A stretch of DNA of 64,000 nucleotides from Desulfosarcina ovata subsp. ovata (GTDB lineage Bacteria > Desulfobacterota > Desulfobacteria > Desulfobacterales > Desulfosarcinaceae), in assembly GCF_009689005.1 (NCBI RefSeq), contig NZ_AP021879.1, positions 3,906,001 to 3,970,000 of the forward strand. Direction: 5' to 3'. Of this stretch, positions 25,807 to 34,558 are shown piece by piece. How positions within the stretch are numbered: position 1 is the first letter of the stretch; each line of letters begins with the position of its first letter. A program made the translations under genes and the position numbers. The notes under the pieces are model-generated. The model did no database searches and had not been told where the DNA came from. It saw nothing but the letters and a program-made list of their open reading frames with translations.

Positions 25807-26740
25807 GTTTGATCTCCTCTGCCGTTTTACGCAATTGGGTTGCCCAGTCGCCGGCCAGCGGGTCGACCACCACCACACGGCCATCGATGGCCTTGGAGAT
25901 TTCACGGGCGCTTTTTAAAGAAAACTGGGGTTGCACGAATACCACCTTGATGCCGCTTTCCCTGGCGTGCTCGATCAGCGCCATGAGTTGTGCCGGCTTG
26001 GGGCTTTTGCCCTCGATTTCGATGGATACCTGCCGCAGCCCGTAGGCGTGGGCGAAGGTCCCCCAGGAGGGATGGAACACCATAAATGACGACCCCTGGA
26101 GTCCGTCAAAATCGGCTCGCAAACGGGCGTCAAGATCGACCAGTTCCAGCATGAACGCCCGGTAGTTGGCTTCATAACCCGAACGGTGGTCAGGGTCAAC
26201 CGTCTCCAGGGCGGTCAGTATCGAGCGAGCCTGGAGCATCACCAGGGGAGGCGACAGCCAGATGTGCGGATCGCGGCTGCCGTGGTCGTGCTCGGCGTGC
26301 ATCTCGGATGAAACCGCTTTTCCGCTTTTATCGGTGTGGGGCATTGCATGATCGTCATCCGCCGCGTCGGGATGATGGTGGTGGGCGGCCATGGGCAGCT
26401 TGAGGATGCCATGGTCGGTATGCACGACCGTCAGATTCGGATTCATGGCCGTAATTTTGCCCAGCTTGGCCTTTTCGAATTCGATGCCGATGGCGAAGTA
26501 GAGCCTTGCCTTTGACAGAGCCACCATCTGCTGGGGTTTGGGCTCGTAGGTGTGCGGATCGGCACCCGGCTCCACCAGTACCTGCACGTCCACCCGGTCC
26601 TTGCCAATCTGTTGCACAAAGTAGGCTTGGGGGGCGACGCTGACGAACACCGGGATGGGGTCTCCGGCCCAGGACCTGCTGATAAAACAACAACAAGCTG
26701 TCAAAACAACAAATAGCGAGGCTTTAAAATACTTCACCAT
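25793..26740 (-). CDS. znuA: Zinc-binding periplasmic protein ZnuA
   Basis: ZnuA captures Zn2+ in the periplasm for ZnuBC. The 315-residue product has a signal peptide (FKASLFVVLTACCCFISRSWAG). The cluster A-I fold has metal-binding His in PGADPHTYEPKPQQ, a His-rich acidic loop (MAAHHHHPDAADDDHAMPH...EMHAEHDHGSRDPHIWLSP), FMVFHPSWGTFAHAYG and a final Asp in VVVDPLAGDW. The His/Asp-rich loop is characteristic of zinc-specific members. It is the first gene of the operon. Confidence 0.94.
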   Translation of the reverse strand: MVKYFKASLFVVLTACCCFISRSWAGDPIPVFVSVAPQAYFVQQIGKDRVDVQVLVEPGADPHTYEPKPQQMVALSKARLYFAIGIEFEKAKLGKITAMNPNLTVVHTDHGILKLPMAAHHHHPDAADDDHAMPHTDKSGKAVSSEMHAEHDHGSRDPHIWLSPPLVMLQARSILTALETVDPDHRSGYEANYRAFMLELVDLDARLRADFDGLQGSSFMVFHPSWGTFAHAYGLRQVSIEIEGKSPKPAQLMALIEHARESGIKVVFVQPQFSLKSAREISKAIDGRVVVVDPLAGDWATQLRKTAEEIKRAFE

Positions 26741-26787
26741 TGATCCCCTTGTGTTGTTGGGTTGGTTGATGGGAACAAAATCAGTCT

Positions 26788-26804
26788 ATGCAAGTCTATT
26801 GCAT
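26788..26804. promoter_or_regulatory. Candidate Zur operator
   Basis: ATGCAA (26788-26793) and TTGCAT (26799-26804) form a perfect palindrome with a 5-base spacer, 48-64 bases upstream of the znuA start. The position and symmetry suit a Fur-family operator. Assignment to Zur is inferred from the operon. Confidence 0.55.
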
Positions 26805-26875
26805 TGGGTAGGGATTGGCAAGGGGCGGGGCAAATTAATTAATCATAGGGGGGCTAAATCCGCTTGCAGAGGATG

Positions 26876-26903
26876 GTAGGGGCGAAATATTTTTCGCCCC
26901 TAC
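26876..26903. repeat. REP-like palindrome at the end of the RAYT gene
   Basis: GTAGGGGCGAAA and TTTCGCCCCTAC form 12-bp perfect arms around TATT. The palindrome includes the stop codon of the transposase gene (26900-26902) and shares the GTAGGGGC/GCCCCTAC ends with the other palindromes nearby. Confidence 0.8.
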
Positions 26904-27439
26904 GGTGCCCGATACAGTTGGTCAAGCGTCCATTGCACCGGATTGTTGCGGATATATTCGCGCAGGCCGCTTAATTCCGGTTCGCTGCGAATGATGTGTT
27001 CCCAGTAGTTGCGTTGCCAAACCTTTGCACCGGGTGTGCGGCGCATTTCGTTGATACGCCGGGTGACGGCGGATTTGAATGCCCGGACGATCGTCGGCAG
27101 TGAACCCGCAACCGGTTTTCCAAATTGCTCGCGGGTTGTTGTAGGGGCACGGCGCGCCGTGCCCCTACGAGGCCGAAGGAACACGATTCCGTGAAAATGA
27201 TTGGGCATCACCACCCATTCATCCAATTCGATTTCATTGCGAATGACGGCCGTTTGGATCCATTCGTCGGTGACGATGCGGCCGGCATCATTCAGTTTCA
27301 TGTGGCCGTCGGTGATATCACCGAACAAACACACCTGCCCGTGGGTGCAAAGGGTAATGAAATACGCCCCGGGCGAGGAATAATCGTATCCCTTGAGCCG
27401 GATGGATCGGCGTTTGTGGATGGTGGGATCGTAATTCAT
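26900..27439 (-). CDS. REP-associated tyrosine transposase (RAYT, Y1_Tnp family)
   Basis: The 179-residue single-strand DNA transposase shows the N-terminal RSIRLKGYDYSSPGAYFITLCTHG, the HUH metal motif in WVVMPNHFHGIV, and the C-terminal KVWQRNYWEHIIRSEPELSGLREYIRNNPVQW, which contains the candidate catalytic Tyr. RAYT proteins act on REP palindromes. Three such palindromes surround or lie in this gene. One 28-bp copy is inside the coding region and is translated as part of RRGTARRAPTTT. Despite that insert the frame stays open and the catalytic motifs are present. Confidence 0.9.
   Translation of the reverse strand: MNYDPTIHKRRSIRLKGYDYSSPGAYFITLCTHGQVCLFGDITDGHMKLNDAGRIVTDEWIQTAVIRNEIELDEWVVMPNHFHGIVFLRPRRGTARRAPTTTREQFGKPVAGSLPTIVRAFKSAVTRRINEMRRTPGAKVWQRNYWEHIIRSEPELSGLREYIRNNPVQWTLDQLYRAP
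27141..27168. repeat. Perfect 28-bp palindrome inside the RAYT gene
   Basis: GTAGGGGCACGGCG is followed directly by its exact reverse complement. The copy lies within the transposase coding sequence and keeps the reading frame. The core also recurs upstream of the gene at 27465-27484. Confidence 0.9.
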
Positions 27440-27464
27440 TTAAATCCCATGGGATATGATAAAA

Positions 27465-27487
27465 GGGCACGGCGCGCCGTGCCCCTA
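27465..27487. repeat. REP-like palindrome upstream of the RAYT gene
   Basis: GGGCACGGCG (27465-27474) and CGCCGTGCCC (27475-27484) are perfect reverse complements, followed by CTAC. It is the same core as the palindrome within the gene, in the gap between the RAYT start and the batE stop. Confidence 0.85.
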
Positions 27488-27503
27488 CGGAAGATCCATC
27501 GTT

Positions 27504-28256
27504 TTAAATAATTCCGGCATCCGCTTTTTTCACCCACCCGATCTTGTCCGCGGTGTAGCAGATGAGCCGGTAGTCACCGGACTCCCGCTCCACGCGCACC
27601 CGGGTGCCGGCGTGCAGGACGAACAGCTGGGTGGCGGTGTCGGTGAAACCGGAACGTACGGCGACCTCCTCGGGCAGGATGATCGCATCATGCATGTGGG
27701 CGGCTTCGATATAGTTGAAGACCGCAGTGGCGGTGAAGATCAGGGCGGCGGCAGCGGTCAGGAGGGTGCCGGGCCGCAGGAGGCGTTTTTTACGCACGGC
27801 CAGAACGGCCAGGGCCGTCCACAGGGCCGCGTTGAGCAGCAGGGCCGCCCAGCGGACGCTGGCCGCGCTGAGCTGATATTTCCAGAAAAAGAGAATGCGC
27901 AGGAGCGGCGATTCCTTTTCACCCGGCTCGTCCCGGGTCAGGGTCAGGGCGTAGTTGTAATTGAAGTGCAGATCCGGGTTGCCGGGGATCCGCTTCAAGG
28001 CCCGTTCGTACCACAAAATGGCGTGGCCGACGTCATCGTTCTTCAGGTAGGCATTGCCCAGGTTGTAAAACAACAGGCCATTGTCGATGCCGCCATCGGC
28101 CAGTCGTTGGAATGCGTCGATGGCCGCCGGCCAGTTGCCTTTCTGATACGCGGCGGTGCCGTCCATGAACGTATGGGCGTCTTCAATCGCCCAGGCGCCG
28201 ACGGGAAGATTCAGGAGAAGCAGAATCCACAAGGTGAAGGAGATCCATCGTCTCAT
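27504..28256 (-). CDS. BatE-like TPR and SH3 protein
   Basis: The 250-residue protein has a signal peptide (FTLWILLLLNLPVGAWA), TPR repeats (AAYQKGNWPAAIDAFQRL, LLFYNLGNAYLKNDDVGHAILWYERALKRIPG), two membrane segments around residues 130-180 and a C-terminal bacterial SH3 domain (AVRSGFTDTATQLFVLHAGTRVRVERE...GWVKKADAG). This is the layout of BatE from the Bacteroides aerotolerance operon. It is the last gene of the operon and overlaps batD by 4 bases. The complex probably acts at the inner membrane in envelope or oxidative stress. Confidence 0.87.
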   Translation of the reverse strand: MRRWISFTLWILLLLNLPVGAWAIEDAHTFMDGTAAYQKGNWPAAIDAFQRLADGGIDNGLLFYNLGNAYLKNDDVGHAILWYERALKRIPGNPDLHFNYNYALTLTRDEPGEKESPLLRILFFWKYQLSAASVRWAALLLNAALWTALAVLAVRKKRLLRPGTLLTAAAALIFTATAVFNYIEAAHMHDAIILPEEVAVRSGFTDTATQLFVLHAGTRVRVERESGDYRLICYTADKIGWVKKADAGII

Positions 28257-29989
28257 CGTGCCAGCCTCCGTACCACCTGGCGGGTCCGGTCCAGCAGATC
28301 GCTGCGTGTTTCGCGATCCAGCTTGCCGCCGGAGTAGTTGAACGATTCCACGGTTTCCAGAAGCCGTGCGGCCGATTCGGCGTCGGCCGAGTCCCAGCCG
28401 ATTTCGGTCAGCCGTGTGCGCGCCTCCGACCAGGTCAGGGAGGTACCCATGGCCCCCTGCCGGCCGAGGATGGCCGATACCAGGGCGCGGTAAAGGGCCG
28501 AGAGAAAATCGGTGTCGGTGATGTCGCCGGCCGCAGCGGCTTTCAGGGCCTGCCGGGCCCGGTCGGCCATGATCCGTCCCGGGGATTCATCTTTTTGCAT
28601 CATGCGCAGTGCGGTGCGGGTGACAAAGAAGCCGATCATCGGCAGGCCCAGCAGCATACCGAAGATCAGCGGTGACATGGATCGCCGGGTTTGCAAGGCC
28701 TCCAGCCCGGTCTTCAGCGGCAGGATGTCCCGGCCGGTGAATTCGACCTGCTTCTTGAGCGACTGGGGCTGATCCGGTGCCGCCCGGAAGACGTCGATGT
28801 CGGTGGATGCCGTTGCCGAGGGGCGGACCTGAATGTCGCTTGGCGGTGTGGAGAGGGTGCGGTAGGCGCCCTCGGCCACATCGAAATAGGTCAGGCGGAT
28901 GGGCGCGATGCGGTACTGGCCGGCCTTTACCGGCACCAGGGCCGTACGGAAGGTTTTGCTGCCGCTGTAGCCGCTGGCGTCTTTCTGCACCGTCTCTTCG
29001 GGGTTGTCCGCATAGGTCTTGAATTCCGACGGTGCGGGGACGGCCGGTGGCGCGCAGTCCATGATGTTGCCGCTGCCGCTGACGGTGACACTCAGCGTTG
29101 TGGAATCGCCCACCTTTACTTCGCTTTGGTCCAGGCTGGCCTTGATGTCAAAGTGTCCCACCAGGCCGGAAAAATCCATTCCCGGCGGTCTGACGGGAAG
29201 ATCGCGGACCTGAACGGTGACGGGATCGCTCTGCAGCACGCGGGTGGTCATCTCACCGCGCCCGAAAAAGGCGTCCATACCGGCAAACGGCCTGGGGCGG
29301 CGACTGCGCTGCATCAGGCCCACCTGCAGTACGGCCGGCGCGATGGTCAGGGTGCCGGTTTTCACCGGTACCAGGATAAAGGTGACCTCGGTGACGATGA
29401 ACTCGCGGCCGTTGATTACCGTTCGATGGGATTGTCGATCCTCGATCTCCTCGGCGTGAAAGCCGTCGAATGACGGCGCCTGGAACTTGGCGTCGGCAAT
29501 CTGGACCGCATTGAAAAGCCGGAAGGTGTAGACGATCTGCTGGCCGACCCAGGGCGCGGCCTGGGAGACTTCGGCGGTCACATACACATCGCGCCGGCCG
29601 CTCTCCGCCGGTGGTTCTTTTGACACCGTGATGCGGATGGGGGCGGTATAGTGGACTTTTCCGTCAATGGTAACGGGAATGGCCGGGATGGTCAGGCTGC
29701 CGGCCGCCAGCGGAACCAGCGCATAGCTATGGATCAGCTGCCGTGAGGTGCGGCCGTTGATCATCTGGAAACTGCTGGTGGACCCGCGGGAAATGGTCTT
29801 GAAGTCACTGAGCCCCGAGAGGTCGACCTCACCGTCGCCCCCCTCGATGGATACCTGCAGGCGGATCGATTCGCCCACGGTGGCCTGGTTGCGGTCCACC
29901 ACGGCGCGCACACTGGCGGCCTGGGCGGCCATGGCCGTCGCCAGCAAGATGAATACAGCGATTGTAGTCTTATTTATTATTGACGTCAT
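28253..29989 (-). CDS. BatD-like protein
   Basis: The protein of 578 residues (from the MTSIINKTT start at 29989) has a signal peptide and beta-rich BatD domains: ASVRAVVDRNQATVGESIRLQVSIEGG, VYVTAEVSQAAPWVGQQIVYTFRLFN and FDIKASLDQSEVKVGDSTTLSVTVSGSGN. A single membrane helix near residue 430 (PLIFGMLLGLPMIGFFVT) is followed by a cytoplasmic helical tail. It overlaps batE by 4 bases and follows the VWA/TPR gene by 18 bases. Confidence 0.88.
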   Translation of the reverse strand: MTSIINKTTIAVFILLATAMAAQAASVRAVVDRNQATVGESIRLQVSIEGGDGEVDLSGLSDFKTISRGSTSSFQMINGRTSRQLIHSYALVPLAAGSLTIPAIPVTIDGKVHYTAPIRITVSKEPPAESGRRDVYVTAEVSQAAPWVGQQIVYTFRLFNAVQIADAKFQAPSFDGFHAEEIEDRQSHRTVINGREFIVTEVTFILVPVKTGTLTIAPAVLQVGLMQRSRRPRPFAGMDAFFGRGEMTTRVLQSDPVTVQVRDLPVRPPGMDFSGLVGHFDIKASLDQSEVKVGDSTTLSVTVSGSGNIMDCAPPAVPAPSEFKTYADNPEETVQKDASGYSGSKTFRTALVPVKAGQYRIAPIRLTYFDVAEGAYRTLSTPPSDIQVRPSATASTDIDVFRAAPDQPQSLKKQVEFTGRDILPLKTGLEALQTRRSMSPLIFGMLLGLPMIGFFVTRTALRMMQKDESPGRIMADRARQALKAAAAGDITDTDFLSALYRALVSAILGRQGAMGTSLTWSEARTRLTEIGWDSADAESAARLLETVESFNYSGGKLDRETRSDLLDRTRQVVRRLAR

Positions 29990-30007
29990 ATTAGAGCGCC
30001 GTCCCAA

Positions 30008-31834
30008 TTACCAGTCCTTCTCCACCCGTTGGCTACCGGTGGCCGGCATCAGGGCCCGTCCCGGTTGGTCCTGCAGGCGGTTGAGCATCCGTTCGGCCTG
30101 GCCGGGATCGCCGGACGGCTCTCCTGGCTGGGCCGGTTGGGATGAAGCGGACGCCTGCTGATCGTCTTCGGGCTCTTTGGACTGAGGGGCACCGGACTGA
30201 TCCGCCGGTTGTTCCTGGTCCTTCGCATTGCCTGATTCAGGTTGTTTTTTCTCCTGCTCTCCATCCGAGGGGGGATTCTGGGCTTGGTTTTCCTGCTGCT
30301 GCTGCTGTTGTTGTTGCTGATCCTGTTTTCCTTCGGATGGAGCGGATGGCTGCTGATCCTGTTGCTCCTGATTTTGTTCCTGGTCTTTCTGGTTCTGCTG
30401 GCGGTCACCTGACTGTTGCTGCTTCTGCTGCTGTTCCAGCGCCTTTTTGACGAATTCGATATTCTCTTTGGTCAGCTTGTCCTCCGGGGCCAGGGCCAGG
30501 GCCGCTTCGTAGTCTTCGATGGCCTTTTTGGCGTTCCCGCGCCGGAATTCGGTATTGCCCAGGTTGTACAGGGCTTTCTGCTTCAGCGCCTTGTCATCGG
30601 TTTCGATAACCTTCTGATAGTGTTCGGCAGCCGCATCGAAATTGCCGGTTTTATAGTAGGCATTGGCCACGTTGTAAAGCGACTCGGGTTTGTCCGGCGC
30701 ATTCAGCTGGGCGTCGGTGAAGTGTTTCAGGGCTTTATCGTACTCCCCCTGCTGGTAGGCTTCGATTGCCTGGCGGGTGTCGTTGGCCTGGGATGGGGCC
30801 GCCGGCAGGAGCATCAGGGCCGCCAGCAATGTCGTGGCCACCGTTTTGCGGGTGACCGGCAGCATCAGTTCGGCCACCAGGCAGGCCAGGGCCAGGGCCA
30901 GGGGCCACTGGAAGCGGTCTTCCCACACCTGCTTGCGGCCCGAGGTTACCGTTTCGGCGTCCATGGTGCGGCGGATCTCGTCGGTGTAGATGGCGTCCAG
31001 GTCCATGTCGCCGGCCATGGAGCGCACATAGGTGCCGCCGGTGACCACGGCCATTTTCTTGAGGGTGGTTTCGTCCAGCCGGGAGAGGACAATCTGCCCG
31101 CTGCGATCCTTTTTGAACCCGCCGTCGGTCTCGGGAATCGGTACCCCGTCGCTGCTGCCCACGCCGATGCAGAACAGTTTGATCGATTTCTCCTTGAAAG
31201 TCTCGGCCGCCGCAATCGGGTCGCCGCTGCCGGTGTTCTCTCCATCGGTGATCAGGATGACGGCCTTGTCCGCAACACTTTTGGGATCGAAGCTGTTCAT
31301 GGCCGTTTCCAGGGCGCCGGTGATGTCGGTGCCGCCCACCGGCAGATAATCGGGGGAGAGAGCATTCAAAAAGAGATTGAAGGCGTCGTAGTCCAGGGTC
31401 AGCGGACATTGCAGAAAGGCGGTGCCGGCAAAGGCCACCAAACCCACGCGGTCCCCCTGGAGCATGCCCAGAAGGTCGAATACCTCCCGTTTGGCGCGTT
31501 CCAGGCGGGAGGGCTGGATGTCGGCGGCGGTCATGGACCGGGAGCAGTCCAGGGCGATGACGATGTCCACACCGCGCTGGTGGATCTCCTGCCAGCGGTA
31601 GCCATATTTGGGTCCGGCCAGGGCCACGGCGGTAAAGAGCACCGCCCCGGCCAGCAGGGCTCCCTTGATCCAGCGCCGGACGGCCGCATCGTATGGCGCG
31701 ATGGCCGCCAGACCGTGATCCGAGGCGAAACGGCGCAGGATGTGGCGCCGCCGCCGCATGCCGTAGACAACGGTCAGCAGCAGCAGGGGGACGGCCCAGA
31801 TGAAGAACAGCATTTGGGTTCTGAAAAAACTCAT
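30008..31834 (-). CDS. BatB/BatC fusion: VWA domain plus TPR repeats and a glutamine-rich tail
   Basis: The 608-residue protein combines what are two genes in Bacteroides. Two N-terminal membrane helices are followed by a von Willebrand A domain with an intact metal site (ALDCSRSMTAAD, AGTAFLQCPLTLD, LITDGEN). A third membrane helix near residue 320 leads to TPR repeats (QAIEAYQQGEYDKALKHF, SLYNVANAYYKTGNFDAAAEHYQKVIE, ALYNLGNTEFRRGNAKKAIEDYEAAL). The last 130 residues are extremely Gln/Glu/Asp/Ser-rich low complexity. Stop and start overlap batA by 4 bases. Confidence 0.9.
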   Translation of the reverse strand: MSFFRTQMLFFIWAVPLLLLTVVYGMRRRRHILRRFASDHGLAAIAPYDAAVRRWIKGALLAGAVLFTAVALAGPKYGYRWQEIHQRGVDIVIALDCSRSMTAADIQPSRLERAKREVFDLLGMLQGDRVGLVAFAGTAFLQCPLTLDYDAFNLFLNALSPDYLPVGGTDITGALETAMNSFDPKSVADKAVILITDGENTGSGDPIAAAETFKEKSIKLFCIGVGSSDGVPIPETDGGFKKDRSGQIVLSRLDETTLKKMAVVTGGTYVRSMAGDMDLDAIYTDEIRRTMDAETVTSGRKQVWEDRFQWPLALALACLVAELMLPVTRKTVATTLLAALMLLPAAPSQANDTRQAIEAYQQGEYDKALKHFTDAQLNAPDKPESLYNVANAYYKTGNFDAAAEHYQKVIETDDKALKQKALYNLGNTEFRRGNAKKAIEDYEAALALAPEDKLTKENIEFVKKALEQQQKQQQSGDRQQNQKDQEQNQEQQDQQPSAPSEGKQDQQQQQQQQQENQAQNPPSDGEQEKKQPESGNAKDQEQPADQSGAPQSKEPEDDQQASASSQPAQPGEPSGDPGQAERMLNRLQDQPGRALMPATGSQRVEKDW

Positions 31835-32829
31835 GGCACAACCAGGTAGCGCGTATTGCGCAGGACTATATAAAGGGGCAGAAGAAGAATCGCCGGGACG
31901 AGCAGCCAGGGGTAGATCTCGCTGTAGTCGGCGAAGATGTCCACCTTGACCTCGGTCTTCTCCAGTTTGTCGATGGTGGCATAACCGTCCTGCAGCCCCG
32001 CCAGGTCTTCGGCGCGAAAGTAAAGCCCACCGGTTTTTTCGGCAATGGCCTTGAGCGTATCCTCGTCGATGCTGACCCGCTGGTAGACATAGCGTTCGCC
32101 AAACAGCGGATCCTTGACCAGAAAGGGGGCCTTGCCCCGGGTGCCCACGCCGATGGTGTAGATCTTGACACCCTTCTCCCTGGCAATATCACCGGCGGTT
32201 TCCGGCGAGAGTTCGCCGGCGTTGCTCTGGCCGTCGGTGAGCAGGATGATGATGTTGGACTTGCTCTTGATGTCGCTCAGCCGCTTCAAGCTGATGCCGA
32301 TGGCATCGCCGATGGCCGTGCGCTCACCGGCCGCCCCGATCTTCAGTCGGTCGAGGATGCTGACCAGGGTATTGTAATCCCGGGTCAGGGGCAGCTGGGT
32401 GTAGGCGTGGGTGCCGAAGACCACCATGCCGATGCGGTCGCCGCTGCGGCCGGCAACGAATTCCTGCACCACCCCCTTGACCGCCTCCAGCCGGTTGACC
32501 ACGCGGCCCTGCTTCTTGAAATCGAGGGCCGCCATGCTTTCGGAAAGATCCAGAGCCAGCACGATGTTGACCCCCTCGGTGAGCACTTCGGTGCGCTCGG
32601 TGCCCCACTGGGGACGGGCCAGGGCCACGATCATGAGAACCAGCGCCGCGTACTTGATGGCCGGGACCAGCGGCCGAAGGCGCAGGGCCGTTGACATGGG
32701 AATCCCGGCCAGGGGAAAGAGGGCGCTGCTGGCCATGGTCGGGGGGCGGTGGCGGCGGTGGCGATACCCGGCTAGCAGCGGCAGGAGCAACAGCAGCAGG
32801 AAGCACCAGGGAGAGGCGAATCGCAGCAT
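31831..32829 (-). CDS. BatA-like VWA-domain membrane protein
   Basis: The 332-residue protein has an N-terminal hydrophobic hairpin, a VWA domain with metal site DLSESM, a central FGTHAYTQLPLTRD, and LLTDGQSN. A C-terminal membrane helix (YPWLLVPAILLLPLYIVL) follows. It partners the VWA/TPR protein encoded next. In Bacteroides the Bat proteins support growth after oxygen exposure, and the MoxR ATPase upstream is thought to remodel the VWA complex. Confidence 0.9.
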   Translation of the reverse strand: MLRFASPWCFLLLLLLPLLAGYRHRRHRPPTMASSALFPLAGIPMSTALRLRPLVPAIKYAALVLMIVALARPQWGTERTEVLTEGVNIVLALDLSESMAALDFKKQGRVVNRLEAVKGVVQEFVAGRSGDRIGMVVFGTHAYTQLPLTRDYNTLVSILDRLKIGAAGERTAIGDAIGISLKRLSDIKSKSNIIILLTDGQSNAGELSPETAGDIAREKGVKIYTIGVGTRGKAPFLVKDPLFGERYVYQRVSIDEDTLKAIAEKTGGLYFRAEDLAGLQDGYATIDKLEKTEVKVDIFADYSEIYPWLLVPAILLLPLYIVLRNTRYLVVP

Positions 32830-32832
32830 GGA

Positions 32833-33540
32833 TCAGGCCTCCCCCGGTGGCAGCGCTTTGGGCGCATCAACCGGATCGGCCTGGTTCGCTTCGGCGCCAC
32901 TTTCCGGCGTAGTCTGGCGGACGAAGCCGCGGACGAAAAAGAGGTCGGTTTCCATCTGTTTCTCCTCTGCGCCCAATCCCCCGAACTTGACCGGATCCAT
33001 GGCGCGACAGAGATTTTTGAGCTGGCGGGCCAGTTCGCCGTCGATGGGCAGCCGGTCGACGCAGGGCACGAACTCTTCAGTGGTCATCTCGGGGGCGCCT
33101 ACGGCATAGCGGCCGAACACATACTGCCGCAGGATCGCCGACAATTGAAAATAGAAGGCCTTGCCGTTTTGCCCACGTACATCGCTGATCGTGTCCAGGG
33201 CCTGCATGGCGACCATTTCCGGGGGCAGTTCGGGAACGATGGTTTCGATGGCCCGTTCTTTCCGGTGCCTGCGCCACCACCACCAAAGGGCCGCGAGAAA
33301 CGCGACCGCCGCCAATGCCAGCAGCACGGGGATCAGCCAGGGCGGCAGGTCGACCCCGACGGGTACGGGCGGGCGGATATCGTGGATATCGGTCATGGGC
33401 GCCGGTGTGTCCGGCGCTGCCGGGGTTGAGGCCGTGGGCGGGGCGACTGGTGCCGGATCCTCCGCGGCCAGGGCCGGAGAAACTGGCCAGATGGCCAGCC
33501 ACAGGATCAGGCCAATAACGATGGTTGCCGCGTGTCTCAT
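32833..33540 (-). CDS. Membrane protein of the Bat operon (DUF4381-like)
   Basis: The 235-residue protein has a signal peptide, a proline/alanine-rich periplasmic stretch (DPAPVAPPTASTPAAPDTPAP), one membrane helix (WLIPVLLALAAVAFLAALWWWWRRHRK) and a cytoplasmic helical domain (LSAILRQYVFGRYAVGAPEMTTEEFVP). Proteins of this form regularly stand between the DUF58 and BatA genes in moxR-bat operons. It overlaps the DUF58 gene by 4 bases. Its role is unknown. Confidence 0.75.
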   Translation of the reverse strand: MRHAATIVIGLILWLAIWPVSPALAAEDPAPVAPPTASTPAAPDTPAPMTDIHDIRPPVPVGVDLPPWLIPVLLALAAVAFLAALWWWWRRHRKERAIETIVPELPPEMVAMQALDTISDVRGQNGKAFYFQLSAILRQYVFGRYAVGAPEMTTEEFVPCVDRLPIDGELARQLKNLCRAMDPVKFGGLGAEEKQMETDLFFVRGFVRQTTPESGAEANQADPVDAPKALPPGEA

Positions 33541-34427
33541 CGTCGACGCCGCTCCCGGTAATGGAAATAGCGCACCAGGGCATCGGCCGCATCGCCGTCC
33601 GTGGGCATCTCGATACAGTCCGTATCCATGGCCTTGTGGGTGTCGAGAATTCGATCATGAACCGCCTGGCGGCTGGCCTGAAAGCGCTGCCGGGTGGCGC
33701 GGTCAGCGGCGTCCAGATAGCGAACGGCACCGGTCTCCAGATCCTTGAGGGCCACGATGCCGCCGTCGGGCAGGTGGAATTCGCCGGGATCGGTCACCAG
33801 TACGCTGACCAGTTCGTGCTTGCGGGCCGCCGAGCGGATGCGCAGGGTGGTCGACCGGTCGAAGCGTTCGGTGAGAAAATCCGAAACCAGAAAGGCCACC
33901 GTACGCTTGCGGCACACCCGCGCTAGGAAATCCACGGCGGCGACGATATCGGTGCCGGTGTGCCGGGGCTGGAAGGTAAAGATCTCGCGGATCAGCCGCC
34001 ACACATGGGCCGATCCCTTTTTGGGCGGAATGTAGCGCTCCACCTGGTCGGTGAAGAGGATTGCGCCGGCCTTGTCGTTGTTGCGGATGGCATTGAAGGC
34101 CAGGATGGCAGCGATCTCGGCGGCGGTCTCGCGTTTGACGCTGTCCGTGGTGCCGAAACGGCCCGAGGCACTCATGTCAACCAGGAGCATGACCACCTGT
34201 TCGCGTTCCTCGCGGTAGCGTTTGATGAAGGGTTTGCCCATGCGGGCCGATACCTTCCAGTCGATGCTCTTGACGTCGTCGCCGGGGGTGTACTCGCGCA
34301 CCTCTTCGAATTCGATGCCCGCCCCGCGGAAGATCGAGCGGTACTGGCCGGCCATGATGGTGTTGACCATGCGGCCGGTTTTGATGTGAACTTTCTTTAT
34401 TTTTTTGATAATTTCGGGAGAGAGCAT
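33537..34427 (-). CDS. DUF58 (VWA-like) protein of the moxR-bat operon
   Basis: The product of 296 residues from MLSPEIIKKIKK carries the DUF58 signature YRSIFRGAGIEFEEVREYTPGDDVKSIDWKVSARMGKPF and a VWA-like region with LLVDMSASGRFG. The longer open frame upstream runs through a dispersed intergenic repeat (GERRNPAI...) and is not credible. DUF58 proteins act with MoxR ATPases in chaperone-like assemblies. The gap of about 480 bases to moxR is filled by repeats and a GIY-YIG gene, which may separate expression of the two. Confidence 0.88.
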   Translation of the reverse strand: MLSPEIIKKIKKVHIKTGRMVNTIMAGQYRSIFRGAGIEFEEVREYTPGDDVKSIDWKVSARMGKPFIKRYREEREQVVMLLVDMSASGRFGTTDSVKRETAAEIAAILAFNAIRNNDKAGAILFTDQVERYIPPKKGSAHVWRLIREIFTFQPRHTGTDIVAAVDFLARVCRKRTVAFLVSDFLTERFDRSTTLRIRSAARKHELVSVLVTDPGEFHLPDGGIVALKDLETGAVRYLDAADRATRQRFQASRQAVHDRILDTHKAMDTDCIEMPTDGDAADALVRYFHYRERRRR

Positions 34428-34460
34428 AGAATATGATAATTTCGTAAGATTCGCCTGCCT

Positions 34461-34533
34461 CGTCATGCCGGACTTGATCCGGCATCCAGAATATATTGCA
34501 ATGGCTGGATTCCGGCGTTCGCCGGAGTGACGC
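34461..34533. repeat. Dispersed intergenic repeat, copy 1
   Basis: The left half CGTCATGCCGGACTTGATCC (with its own GCCGGA...TCCGGC hairpin) and the right half TGGATTCCGGCGTTCGCCGG, also a hairpin, make a pair of stem-loops in about 73 bases. The same pair occurs at 52619-52691 and the right half alone at 34861-34887. Confidence 0.85.
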
Positions 34534-34558
34534 AAATTTTTAACTTTCGATAAGATTG

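Noticed and set aside
25807..25905. Longer N-terminus for ZnuC
   Set aside because: The extra codons lie inside znuA and read as its out-of-frame sequence. The GTG at 25806 has a good ribosome site.
30416..31849. Open frame of 477 codons opposite the BatB/BatC gene
   Set aside because: It is an antisense shadow of a fully motif-supported VWA/TPR gene.
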